Below, in pieces: positions 27,501 through 37,732 of a stretch of 64,000 nt of DNA. Every line of letters starts with the position of its first letter. Position 1 is the stretch's first letter. Source of the DNA: Volvariella volvacea V23. Lineage: Eukaryota > Basidiomycota > Agaricomycetes > Agaricales > Pluteaceae. The stretch covers positions 548,559 through 612,558 of the forward strand of contig KB722738.1 of NCBI GenBank assembly GCA_000349905.1, read 5' to 3'. Made by a program: the position numbers and the translations under genes. Under the pieces are notes generated by a model, which was given only the letters and a program-made list of their open reading frames with translations, was not told the DNA's origin and made no database searches.

Positions 27501-29964
27501 CATACATTCCATTTCGTCCTTCTGCTCGATCACTCACCGGGATCGGGGATACTCGAGTGCTAGGGCGCATCGAGGCTCAGGTTCATCAGACACAGGCTCT
27601 GGCTTTTTTCATTCGCAGCCTGGGTATTGTATTGTCAGCACTTCTGTGCGCAGTACTCTGTGTGCTATCGCACCTTGCTATTTCATTTGAGGATCCTTGT
27701 TTCAAGTTTCCTTTATTCGTGATCGTCCTCTGGTGCTGAGTTGGCATCTATCGCTCATCTATGACAGTAATCCGTGTCGTATCACCCAGATATCCCCCGA
27801 CCCGCCTGTACCCTCAGCTTCTTGTTTGCAGAACGCACCTGGTGTTGAAGCTAAGCTCCACTTAGGATGGTCAGTCCAATCTAAATCGCTCAATATCAAA
27901 TACCAAGATCAAGCTCCCGTTCTCTGGTTGGTTGGAGCATCCGAATCCCACAGAGCGCAATATATACTCGATGATGGTGATGACGATTATGATCGGGGTG
28001 ATAAAATCATCAACGCTCACCAAGGTCGGTGGTTTTGCAGATCATACATTGGTCATTGGTCATATTCGTGGTCATGGCTAACGGCACGCAGCACTGGGCA
28101 TGATCAGAAAAGCAAGCGAAAAAGCAGGCATCATGCACCGGCCGCGTCACCCTGGTGCAGTACAGTACGTGTCGCCGCGTACCGTGTGTCAGGATCAATC
28201 AGAATATTCTATCTCTGCACCCGCATCCGTGCCCATGCCCGTGCCCACGCTGACGAAGCTCAGGCTTTGCTTGCGCTTATGGGGAATCTGTCATCCATCA
28301 GCTGAGGACGCAGCAGTGTGGGAGGTACTGTACTGTATTGCAGTGGAAAGAAGGTTTTGTGGGGTAGACGGGATCGCTTAGGAATGGCGTTGGGGAAGGG
28401 GAAGAGGAGGGAAGGCTGAGGCTATGCCATGACATGACCTGTCATGTCATGTCAATCAGGTCGATGCATACAGTAAGTCTGCCTCAAGGCTTGAAGATTG
28501 AATTGAGACTCCCGTTGTTTTTGGAGGGTGGCGATTGGGGAGAAGAGGCTCCTCGGACCTTGCATTGAGTTTGCAACACAGTCCTGGTCGGTCTGATGGG
28601 CACGCCTTGCCTCGCCTCGCACTACGGCTAGTGCGCGTCGTGTTGTTGTTCTCCAAGCCGAAGCGAGCGATCATGAAGATGGATGTTTTGTGTGTGATGG
28701 TGGAGAGTGCCAATGCGGTGGCCATGGCGTTGGGTGATAGAGTTGGGTGCGCGTGCCAGTGATCTGTCAGTGGCAGTTTGCGGTGATGGAGGCGATGGCT
28801 CGTTTTCGGTTCGGTTTGAGTGATTGAATGCAGATGCGTATGCGCGGTTTTCTTAAGCGTAAGCGTCGTGTTGGGTGCGTGCGCATACAGGTGTCGGCGT
28901 GTTGATGTTGATGCGGCCTGGTTCGCTGGCAGCACGCAGGATGAATGATGGCTGAATAGACACTTGTGGGCTTGCTAAGCTTGATCAGGTCGGCCAGTGC
29001 CTTACGTTCTACTCCACATTTCCCAGTCTCGATTCCAAACTCATCGAGGGACGTCTCTTCAAATTAAACTACCGAACGAGGCATAGCAATGAAGACTATT
29101 CTATTTTAAGGGCTGCACTGCAACGCTGGGGTGATGAGCAGGTCGAAACTAAAACTACCTAGCCGCTGGGTGATTGACGCTACAGGGAGGCTACTTCTCC
29201 ACGTCGTACGTCGTGATGGACAGTACGGCATGACGAACAGCAACAGCAGCCTCCGAGGGAGGCCCTTCTCCGCACTGACAGCGCGCTCAGTCTAAGGTGA
29301 TGGAAGTGACGTCGGCAGTGTGTGTGTGAACGGACGGACGGACATAGACGGAGCAGTTGATGTATGAAGTTACCCGTAGCGAGAAAGACTGGTGTGGTAG
29401 GTATCACACGCGATAGGCTTACTGTGCATATGCACTTGGCTCCATATCGACATGTCGCCAGGGACTCACAGGGGCTTATCGTGCTGCTGTTGCGAACCCG
29501 GGAAGGGAATTCAAGGTGCGGGGGCTTTGGTGTCGCGTAATGAGTACTAGGTGGGCGGTACCGAGTGCGTAGTAGTTCATCTATTTGAACATTGAGATAG
29601 TGTCGCTGTGGCATCAAATACTACGCCTAGATAACGACCCCACAATACATGGTCAAGAAAGCTTTTTATTGGCGTTTATTTCTTGGATGTGCCTGGAGAT
29701 ACCATCCTTGGGATATGGGGTGTGTTGCTTGGTTCGTGCATTATAATATTAATAACCAAGAGGCGTGTAGCGTAGAAAACGCAGCTCAACGACAGAGACA
29801 TCGTGAGTTAAACGAAGTCAGCTTGTACTATATTCACACTACCCAGCTCACTCCCCATCTCCGGTGCACCTCGGAGTCGCAGGGGGTAAACATGAGTATT
29901 CACGTGACGGTATAGATTCTGGCTGCTGGAACTAAGGCCAAGAACTTGGACGTAAACTAGAACC
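24549..29964. other. Gene-poor stretch
   Basis: 5.4 kb in which I cannot defend any coding gene. The longest frames (27281-27739 and 27697-28305, +) run through pyrimidine-rich or compositionally biased sequence and lack any domain pattern. 27360-27530 is strongly CT-rich on the plus strand, like the leader region of a fungal transcript, but no downstream gene follows. A small palindrome at 28428 is listed separately. Confidence 0.45.
28428..28451. repeat. Perfect palindrome built from TGACA units
   Basis: Two perfect 11-base arms, CATGACATGAC and GTCATGTCATG, separated by CT. The arms are themselves tandem TGACA/TGTCA pentamers. It could bind a TALE-type homeodomain protein (core TGACA), but no adjacent gene is visible, so function is open. 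Confidence 0.7.
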
Positions 29965-30991
29965 ATGGACGACGCGTTCCTTGCTCCTCCTGCTCCTACT
30001 CCTCCTATCATTGATGCTCCCATTTTATCCCAGAACTGTCCACCGTCTGTGCCACAAGCACTCAATCAACCTGCGACGGCGGGAGGCTATAGTGCTGAGA
30101 CAACTATGAATGGTAAGAGAAAGCGAGGAATGCAGGAGAGTTGTATTTGCTGATATCATCCTATTCTAAAACCATTGCTATTATAGATCAAAATACAGCA
30201 GATGCCACTGCAAATAGTCCCCGCGTACCTGACAACCATGCCGAAAATGGATCCCCCCGGTTAGTTTAGTATCCTCACAACTTGGAACCCACTTGCAAGC
30301 AAGACGATTCAGCCCTAGTTCAGCTCCAACAAAGGATAAACGAGCTCACTACTCAAATGAACAACAAGCTCGACGAGGCAGCGCGTAAAGTAGAAGAATT
30401 GAGACAATTCGTCACTCTGTCTGGACGAGTCAACACTGAGGTATTCTCCTCAATTTAGCAGTAGTGTTGACGCCAGTTGATGTAACCGTTCAAGGCCGTC
30501 AACATCCAGCTTAACGGTGGTGCTGATTCCCCCTCTTGACTATGCCGTTCGTGAATGGGGACGATCCCACCCTGGAACCGGTACGTCGACCGCCCTTTCC
30601 AGCCTTATCGAGCCCACCTCACTCGAATTTGTTGTGGAAGCACAATCTTCCCGATCTCACCTCCCACGATGCCATCATGGACTTCACAGACCAGCAATCT
30701 GCCGAATATTTCCGAGGCCATTACCCATGCGATGCTCTTCCTAATGATGTCAAGGAGCGTAAGAAGCTTATATGTATCGCGATTGGGTGTAAACTTGAAA
30801 CCTTGGACGTGAGCGACACTGAGCCCAAACTCGTTAGTTGTATCGTTCCCGGTCTCGCCTCCCATGACGTCGTCAAGAACCTCACGGACGAGCAGAGCAT
30901 GGTGTACTTTTCTGGTTACTACCCCGGCGTTTCTGTCCCCGACGACGATGTGGAGCGGAAGCGCCGGATTTGTATTGCGATAGAGTGTTGA
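29965..30991 (+). CDS. Mug135-like protein with duplicated C-terminal motif
   Basis: Probable member of the fungal Mug135-like C-terminal family (named after an S. pombe meiotically upregulated gene; function unknown). The start codon at 29965 has a purine-rich context and opens MDDAFLAPPAPTPP, Pro/Ala-rich. Introns follow at 30113 and near 30260. A coiled-coil exon has LQQRINELTTQMNNKLDEA and VEELRQF. The last exon carries PFVNGDDPTLEP, then two ~48-residue repeats. The first reads LPDLTSHDAIMDFTDQQ, EYFRGHYP, ERKKLICIAIGC; the second reads VPGLASHDVVKNLTDEQ, VYFSGYYP, ERKRRICIAIEC, with the stop at 30989-30991. The join between the coiled-coil exon and the last exon does not resolve cleanly: the frame leading into PFVNGDD has a stop shortly upstream, beside a run of five C (about 30529-30534), so a frameshift or an unseen splice is possible. 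Confidence 0.55.
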
Positions 30992-33365
30992 ACCGTAGTG
31001 AAGGATCGACGTGCCGGTGGTGTGGTGGTAATAGGAACAGTGTAGGGGAAGCGCATCGTGATGTGCACATACGAAATCGAGAAACGTGCTCGAGTATGTG
31101 GGTAGTAGGGAGAATGCAATACTGGATTCAAACTAGCCCGAGGTGATCTCAGTCTAGTCGAGTGACAACAGCGGACATGGCCGCTCGCAAACCAGCGGTG
31201 CTGGTGCCTGAAGCTTGAGCGCTTGAGCGCCGAGCGTCCATGCCAAATGCCTAATACACACACAGATAGGCCTGGGCTTACCCAGTTGGGCTGCATAATA
31301 GAACGCGGGGTATAGTTGGCGCAACAGCAGACTTATACCCATTCAACAGCACCCCCAGGCTTCTGGCTGGTCGGACCAAAACAGGACGTGATACTAGGGA
31401 ATGTGTGTGGACGTGTCCTTGATAGGCATGTTGATAGAACGTTGAAGTTGGTGTTGACGTTGATGTTCACGTTGATGGTGACGATCCCGGGTGTGGCATC
31501 ATATGCACATGTCGTGATCAGCACACGTACAGTATGTGCTTGTATGATGTGTGCATACATGGCGGCCGTATGTGTACAGCACTTTGGATCAGGGCAGTAC
31601 TGCATTGGGCTTGTTGGTTGGCTTGCCTCGGGTAGATCTGATAATAGATATTTCACCAAATGAGATTGGAAGTAACTCAATATTCCGGGGTATACTCGTC
31701 TACCACACGTATTGATCCGTTCTTCAGATTGGGGGTGTCAACGGAAGGACGGAGTGGGCCGCCCCCACACTCGGACTCGAGCTCAAGATTGGACTGGGAG
31801 CTCGAATTGGGCATCAAAAGTGGAAGATTTCGAATGGAATGGAAAGACGAGAAAGAACAAGAAAATTGGGAAAAAAGGTCCGATACGGACGTGGCGTGCA
31901 GAGTGGACTGTACATAAGCATAGCCCCGTCCATTTTTCTTTTTAGCTATAAGCTATTCCTGATGACAGGATCACGACACCCGTACAGTATGTATGTAGTA
32001 CGCCACGCTGGCAGGACAGGACAGTGACGATAAGGAACGTGTGTCAGTGACAGATTCCGGTGCTGGTGGGCTAAGCCTTTCCGCTCACGAGTCCAGCAAA
32101 AGTGAGGCCGGAACGGCAGGGTCTAGTCGTATGCGGAGACACTGCACTTGGAAAGGGAGGACGCAGATCTTGCTGGTTTCGCTCGCGCTCAGGCTGGTCT
32201 CGGGACCGCTCGGGACCGGGGATAGTTGTGAAAAGTGTGAAGGATCGCAGTGTGGTGTGGGGAGTAGATAGGAGTACTGTAGGGAGGTGTAGAGTGCTGC
32301 CAGGATACAAGCTTGACGATGGCAGTACTGCAGCGGGTGCACCAATATCAAATGGGGTGAGAAGATCTTTGCGTTGGTGCTTGGGGCGATGGAGCTCGAG
32401 GATATGATAAACGGATCGACTGGACGCTGAAGATTACTGGATATACACAAACGTACTACAGCTTTTTCGGTCGGCGGTAAGCTAACCCAGGTACAGCATA
32501 CCCCACCACCATCTTCCACGTTCATCACATTTCATGCCCACGACATCTCGAGATATCACCACACGCGCACGCCAGTGCCAAACGTCAAACTGCGCAATGC
32601 GTTAATTGTGCTGTCCCGTCCGAGCATTGTCCTTCGAGACGAGATTGTGGTGATGATATCAATCTGTCAGCGAGCGTCACTCCAATCAGTCCCGCCGGGT
32701 ATATCCGTCGCGCAGAGCTTGACTTTCTTGTCCGGCTCCTGTGCAGTACTGTCTGGGCCAACACCAGGGCGAGGCCATTCCCAGCCAATCTCGTCCACGT
32801 CTCGCGGGCTGGCGTCATCCACGCTGAGTGTCCGCCACTGACAAGGCGTCTGCATAGCCCCGATTCCCTCGATCTCAGGACCGGTATCAGCGCCCCCACC
32901 CTCGATTTTTGAGGCTCTCAGGCGTAATGTCGACGTGATCGAGGCATCAATGTGCGGGTACGGCACTGATACATGTCCGTGTGCGCATGTGTCCTCAGGC
33001 GTGGTGCCCCGAAGGAGGGATGGTTTTGGGTAATGACGTATGCCGTTACAGCGGTGAGGTAAGGAGGGAAAGGGGTGGATGGCGTTGTTGGAATGGGGAA
33101 AAGGGAGGGCCTCGTGGGGGTTACCGCTGCGACTGGGCCAGCTGGAGGCGGGAGGCACCCAGAATCCGGAATGATGAAAGAATGAAGATTCCGTGAGCCT
33201 CGTGTGATGATGCACACGCTGTGAGTGCTGCCGTTTTGTTGTTCGGCGGCTGGGCTGGATCATGCTCGGTCATCTGGCACGGAGGATCGCTTGCTGCCGG
33301 GCTGGTTCAGTTCGGAAGACGTGGTCGGTGCAAAGCTCCGCTGACCCGTCCGAAGCCTGGCCTTG
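30992..33365. other. Gene-poor stretch
   Basis: 2.4 kb with no supportable gene. It contains a short stretch of degenerate GTTGA/GTTGATG repeats around 31437-31485. The overlapping open frames on both strands lack motifs. Confidence 0.45.
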
Positions 33366-33372
33366 TATAAAT
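33366..33372 (+). promoter_or_regulatory. TATA box of the Pro/Ser-rich gene
   Basis: TATAAAT lies 89 bp before the ATG at 33461, followed by a CT-rich block (33376-33420). TATA plus a pyrimidine tract just before the start site is the classic layout of strongly expressed fungal promoters. Confidence 0.65.
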
Positions 33373-33460
33373 CAGCTCTCCTCTGCCTCCCACCTTCCGT
33401 CCCTTCCCTCTATACTCCCAGCAAGTCTCAAGTTCAATCCCATCTCGCCTCAGCAAAACC

Positions 33461-34867
33461 ATGTCCTCGTCCCAGCACTACATCCGCACCATCCAGACCT
33501 CCTTCACTGCCACGTCGTCAGCATGGGCCGCAACCACCGCCAGCCCCGCCCACCATCAGCAGTACATCTGGTCCTCGCCCTCCGACATCCCCAACGGCCA
33601 TCGTCTCCCCCCTCCACCAGGCCTGGGCTACCCCAGCCACCACCACCGCTCAACCGGTACTGGGGGTCCCAGCGGTGCTGCTCCCAAGCCGCCGTCGGGG
33701 GCATCTGGTCCCGCTGCGTGGAACTACAATCGTAGACGATCCTCTGTTCCTCCGCGCATGAACGCCAACCACTTTTACCACCAACAGCCCGCCGCCTCGA
33801 CACCTGGAGTGCCCCATCACTATCAGCAACCACCCCAGCCCCATCGCAACTCGTTTGTGCACGAGGAGGTCGCCGTCCACCAGCAGCGCCATCATCAGCC
33901 CCGATGCCAAGCCCAGCGCCAGCTCCCCTCCCTCGGCTTCGACGATCGCTCGGTGTACGCCCACCCACCACCACCAGCCCAGCCCACGTTCACATTCGAC
34001 CCCTTCTTTGACGACCCACTCACGCCCTCATCTTCTGCCTCTTCTGCTGCATCTGTACCACCACTCGCATCTGCATCATCTCCTTCGCAAAGGCTTAATA
34101 ACTCTATTTCTAAACCTCCCGGTCTTGTATCATCTCCACCCCAGCCCCAGTCTGCAAATACACTCAATAATGCTAATCAAAAACGCTCCATCCTCAACGT
34201 CGCCCCCCGCACACGCAGTAATTCCATCTCCGTCCTCTCCCCCCCGCCCTCTGCTCTCCCCCCTCCGTCCTTCCCCACTGGCTCCTCTGGCTCGGGCGTG
34301 GCGAGGGCATCGGCCGATTATACCCACATGTATACCAGCGCGACCGGCGTCGTCTCTGCCCCGCTCGCACCTCCCCCGCTGTTCCCCCACGCCCAGTCGA
34401 GACTCTATAGACGCTCGCCGTCCCCGCCTCAGGCGCAGGTCCACGTTCAGCGCCAGGACGGGAAGACGAAGACGCATGCCCAGGATGTAGCCATCCCTAA
34501 TCACATGCCCAACCCGATCCACATCCAGCTCAACGCCGTCTTCTCCCGCCCGACGACGACGACGGTGGCTCAAAAGGCCGTCGAGCGTGCTGCTCCTGCT
34601 CCCGCACCTACTCCCGCCCCAGTAGCATCTCCCGCACCTGCACCCACACGCTCTGCCTCACCCCCAACCCCCGCTCCTCTGGCAACCTCCCTCGCCCAAT
34701 CCAATGCCGAAAAAGAACGCCAGGCCCGGCTGCGTCTCATCGCCGGCATCTTGCTCAACAGAGTGTACGACGTCTCCAAAAAGTCGTCGTCGTCGCTGCG
34801 AGCAGCGGGGAAGGGGAGGGAGTACGTCAAGAGCTCGTTGTCGACCGTTGTCAGCTGCGAGGCTTAG
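33461..34867 (+). CDS. Pro/Ser/His-rich protein with conserved-looking C-terminus
   Basis: Not recognised. A single exon encodes 468 residues starting MSSSQHYIRTIQTSF. Residues ~20-400 are low complexity, dominated by Pro, Ser, Ala, His and Gln, with repeats of the P-A-P-A-P-T type near 375-400, so largely disordered. The last ~50 residues change character: EKERQARLRLIAGILLNRV, YDVSKKSSSSLRAAGKGREYV, ending SSLSTVVSCEA, a probable amphipathic helix. That contrast suggests the C-terminus is the folded, selected part. A TATA box and CT tract precede it, the third-position GC bias is strong and the frame is uninterrupted, which argues for a real gene despite several shadow frames on both strands. 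A regulatory or scaffold role is possible but not shown. Confidence 0.7.
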   Translation: MSSSQHYIRTIQTSFTATSSAWAATTASPAHHQQYIWSSPSDIPNGHRLPPPPGLGYPSHHHRSTGTGGPSGAAPKPPSGASGPAAWNYNRRRSSVPPRMNANHFYHQQPAASTPGVPHHYQQPPQPHRNSFVHEEVAVHQQRHHQPRCQAQRQLPSLGFDDRSVYAHPPPPAQPTFTFDPFFDDPLTPSSSASSAASVPPLASASSPSQRLNNSISKPPGLVSSPPQPQSANTLNNANQKRSILNVAPRTRSNSISVLSPPPSALPPPSFPTGSSGSGVARASADYTHMYTSATGVVSAPLAPPPLFPHAQSRLYRRSPSPPQAQVHVQRQDGKTKTHAQDVAIPNHMPNPIHIQLNAVFSRPTTTTVAQKAVERAAPAPAPTPAPVASPAPAPTRSASPPTPAPLATSLAQSNAEKERQARLRLIAGILLNRVYDVSKKSSSSLRAAGKGREYVKSSLSTVVSCEA

Positions 34868-36851
34868 ACGTCGGAAGCGCATATGGAGAGCAAGGGGGGC
34901 AAGGGGGGTTGTAATCCAAAAAGGCTCTGTTTTCTTCTTTAATCAAGTTGCAAGTTGGACACGCACATACGCATACACGTATTCTTATTGGTCTCATTTG
35001 TTGACGATTCTCGGTTTTTGGCTTTTCTGTGGTTCTTTTTTCCAACCAAACTAGCAAGGATGCGAACCGAAAAGGTTTTTTTGTGTTTTTAGTCGCCTTT
35101 TATTGCATTCGGGTTCTCGTTTTTTTTCATACTCTTTCGTTTTTCTTTCTTCTCGTTTGACACGTCGTCGTCGTTTATCGTCGTTATCCTGCCATTGCCA
35201 TTGCCATTTGTATTCAACTTCATTGCCTCCCCCTCCCCCCGGTCCCTCTCCCCCACATACGCACACAGGCCCATATCATTCACGTATATCATACAGTATA
35301 TATCTCACCCACTCATTTATACCTTTATCTCTCTCTCTCGCTATCAATGTGTTCTATAATTCCCAAAGCCGTACGTGCGTAGACTCATACACACATACAG
35401 CACGTACGGAGATTCAAGCTTTCAAGTACACCAGTTGTAAAACAAACTTTACAGTCTTTTTTTGCTTTTTTTGCGATCTATTGGTATAGGAATAATTATA
35501 TATTCACTTGAACTCGTGGTTTATAGATGTACTTTTTTTTCTGGTATTACGAATTTTCAATGACGAATCGTCGTGTTTATAGTCGATAGGGTGAATTTGG
35601 GGGAGTAGAAATGCTGGCTGGGTGTCAGCGAAGCATGGTAGCTATTGGACGAGTTGCTAGCTGGGATGTGCATATGACGTCATAGGGTTTATGCTCTCAC
35701 GTGATGCCGGCAAGTACAGCACGGTAGCGCCGGTGCCGGTAACACCGCCACGCAATTAACCGCCCGCGGGGGCAGCAATCAATGTCAATGCGGATCTTGG
35801 TTTCTCTCATCGCCCTGTTGATTCCTGTCCTGGAAAACTTGAAACACTTGAATATAGGGTAGGGGGGGGGATGGAGATGGAGATGGCTGCGGGTCGTCAT
35901 ACTCGTCGTGTTGTCGTGATCAGGCTGTGATGCTGCCATTTTTCCGTGGAGGCATGGCGGTATGGCGGTATGGCAGCATAGTAGCATGGCGGCCGCGCAT
36001 CAAGGTATCCGATTTCTGATTGCTCACCGAGTTTAAGCTGGCGACGGGAACTTTGGCAATGGCGCTGGCTTGATGCGCGTACTAGCGCTGCAGCCCAAGC
36101 CCCTGGCTGTTCTACTTTGCCGTTGCAAGCACGATGTCGCAAGGTGAGCCGTTGAGGTTGGTGCGGTATTTTGCTGGCGCTGTCGCCACGACGGTGGTTG
36201 TCTGGCTTCTGACGAACATCGTAATGTTCAGTTCCCAGAGAGGTCATCGTATATACGCCTTGCTTGTGACGAGACAATAGACAAGCTCCTCCCAGTTCAA
36301 AGACTGGGTGCTTTACCTCGGTAATTCCGCCAGCCGGATTAGAATATATGCATCCAGTGTGCATATACTAGATTCTGCTTGTCCTTTGAGCTCTCCTCGT
36401 TTTGGGTTTAATGCGCTTGATAGATATAGTAAGACGCCGTGCGTATATGTACATCAGCATTTGCGTGTGGTGAGTTAGGGATTGCCTTTTTGCTTTGCGA
36501 TTGATTATGGATTGGCTGATGACTCCGAATATAGTTGGAACACTAGTGGCGCTGGTATCCCTCGCCGAGAAGGCTACGCTAAGTAAAAGCCAAAGCTTAT
36601 CGATTGGGTCATAAGGACGCTTGGCTAAGGGACATACTAGCCACCCGTGATAAGCAAGAGAACTATGACGCGTCTCTTGTTCGGTTCCCAACATAAAAAG
36701 CTGCTCGGAGCCTTGATTAATTCTCCTGAAAATCAAGGATCCTGGTTACCATTACAGGCCACCCGACTCCGAGTACCCCACGTAATGTGGAACCTGGATG
36801 GGCTTTCAAGGTTTCCTGCAGGACCTCCTAGCGTTCTTGATGTGAACCAAG
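34868..36851. other. 3' flank and intergenic
   Basis: T-rich plus-strand sequence from 34920 to 35540 (several TTTTTT runs) is consistent with a long 3' UTR and terminator region of the preceding gene. 35955-35995 holds imperfect repeats of GGCGGTAT/ATGGCAGC. No gene seen. Confidence 0.45.
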
Positions 36852-37302
36852 ATGGACACCGGCATGAGCTCACGATCCGGCTTCCCTTGTCCTGCAACCA
36901 CCACTCTCGCCGATACGACGGACGGCCCCCTTTTACCTCCGGGCACACGAACAGCATACACAGTCCTAGCTCCGTCAAAAAACACATGCGTGTGGTGTGG
37001 TCAGCTGACCACGTTAACTCCGCAAGTCGTCGAGTGCGGTTCAGGAAACCGTCACCCACTCGTTGGTTAAACGCTACCCTCGTATGGCAAGGGTCACCCA
37101 GGTCCTTTTCCGTAGCGGGGGCCTCCCGACAGGTGGGTTTTATGGCGTGGATCATCATGACGCCAACGCTGTATCGTCTGTGGCGACCGTACTTGTTCTT
37201 TTCTTGGGCGGAATGTTGCTTCCATGCATCCTGCATTCCACCCATCGGAATGATCAGAGACAGGTCCATTGGAACCCACAACAGATGCGATTGGCGCCTT
37301 AA
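36852..37302 (+). other. Possible degenerate gene for a small membrane protein
   Basis: Two consecutive plus-strand frames look more protein-like than their surroundings. 36852-37070 has TAYTVLAPSKNTCVWCGQL and VVECGSGNRHPLV. 37063-37302, shifted by one base, has SGGLPTGGFYGVDHHDANAV, then a hydrophobic segment SSVATVLVLFLGGMLLPCIL and a polar tail. Together they would resemble a short secreted or membrane-anchored protein broken by one frameshift. Competing frames of 263 and 205 codons cover the same DNA, and I recognise no family, so this is a weak call. Confidence 0.22.
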
Positions 37303-37611
37303 ACCCGTAAGGGCTTCACCCATGACACTACGACGACCCAATACGCACACGAGAACCTTAATTCAGACAGCAAGGGACTTGCTTTTTCCGAGTCCGAGTG
37401 CGACGTCCGTATCATCGGTGGAAGAATTGCCGAATTGATTTGCATGGGCATGTTTTCGTTGGACAGGTGTTTTCTTGACTCTTGGTTCCATTTAGGTTGG
37501 AGCTTTCCTTTAGGGAAGAGGCGAGCGAGAACTTGATATATTTTTCTTGGTATGGTGGTGATGCCGATTCCTGCTTTCTTTCGTCTTCTTCTCCCCCCGT
37601 GGTTTTCTTCC

Positions 37612-37711
37612 NNNNNNNNNNNNNNNNNNNNNNNNNNNNNNNNNNNNNNNNNNNNNNNNNNNNNNNNNNNNNNNNNNNNNNNNNNNNNNNNNNNNNNNNN
37701 NNNNNNNNNNN
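37612..37711. other. Assembly gap (100 N)
   Basis: Exactly 100 N directly upstream of the first monooxygenase gene, so that gene's promoter is missing or incomplete. Confidence 0.98.
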
Positions 37712-37732
37712 GCGTAGCTGGTGCACGACGAG

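Noticed and set aside
21616..29964. Numerous 60-200-codon frames
   Set aside because: They overlap on both strands, start in biased sequence, lack splice-consistent partners and show no recognisable motif.
33504..34883. Large frames on both strands overlapping the Pro/Ser-rich gene
   Set aside because: GC-rich low-complexity DNA leaves several frames open; only the frame from 33461 has an upstream TATA box and a sensible C-terminus.
36733..37350. 205-codon minus-strand frame
   Set aside because: It looks random in composition compared with the plus-strand frames in the same DNA, and no family was recognised.
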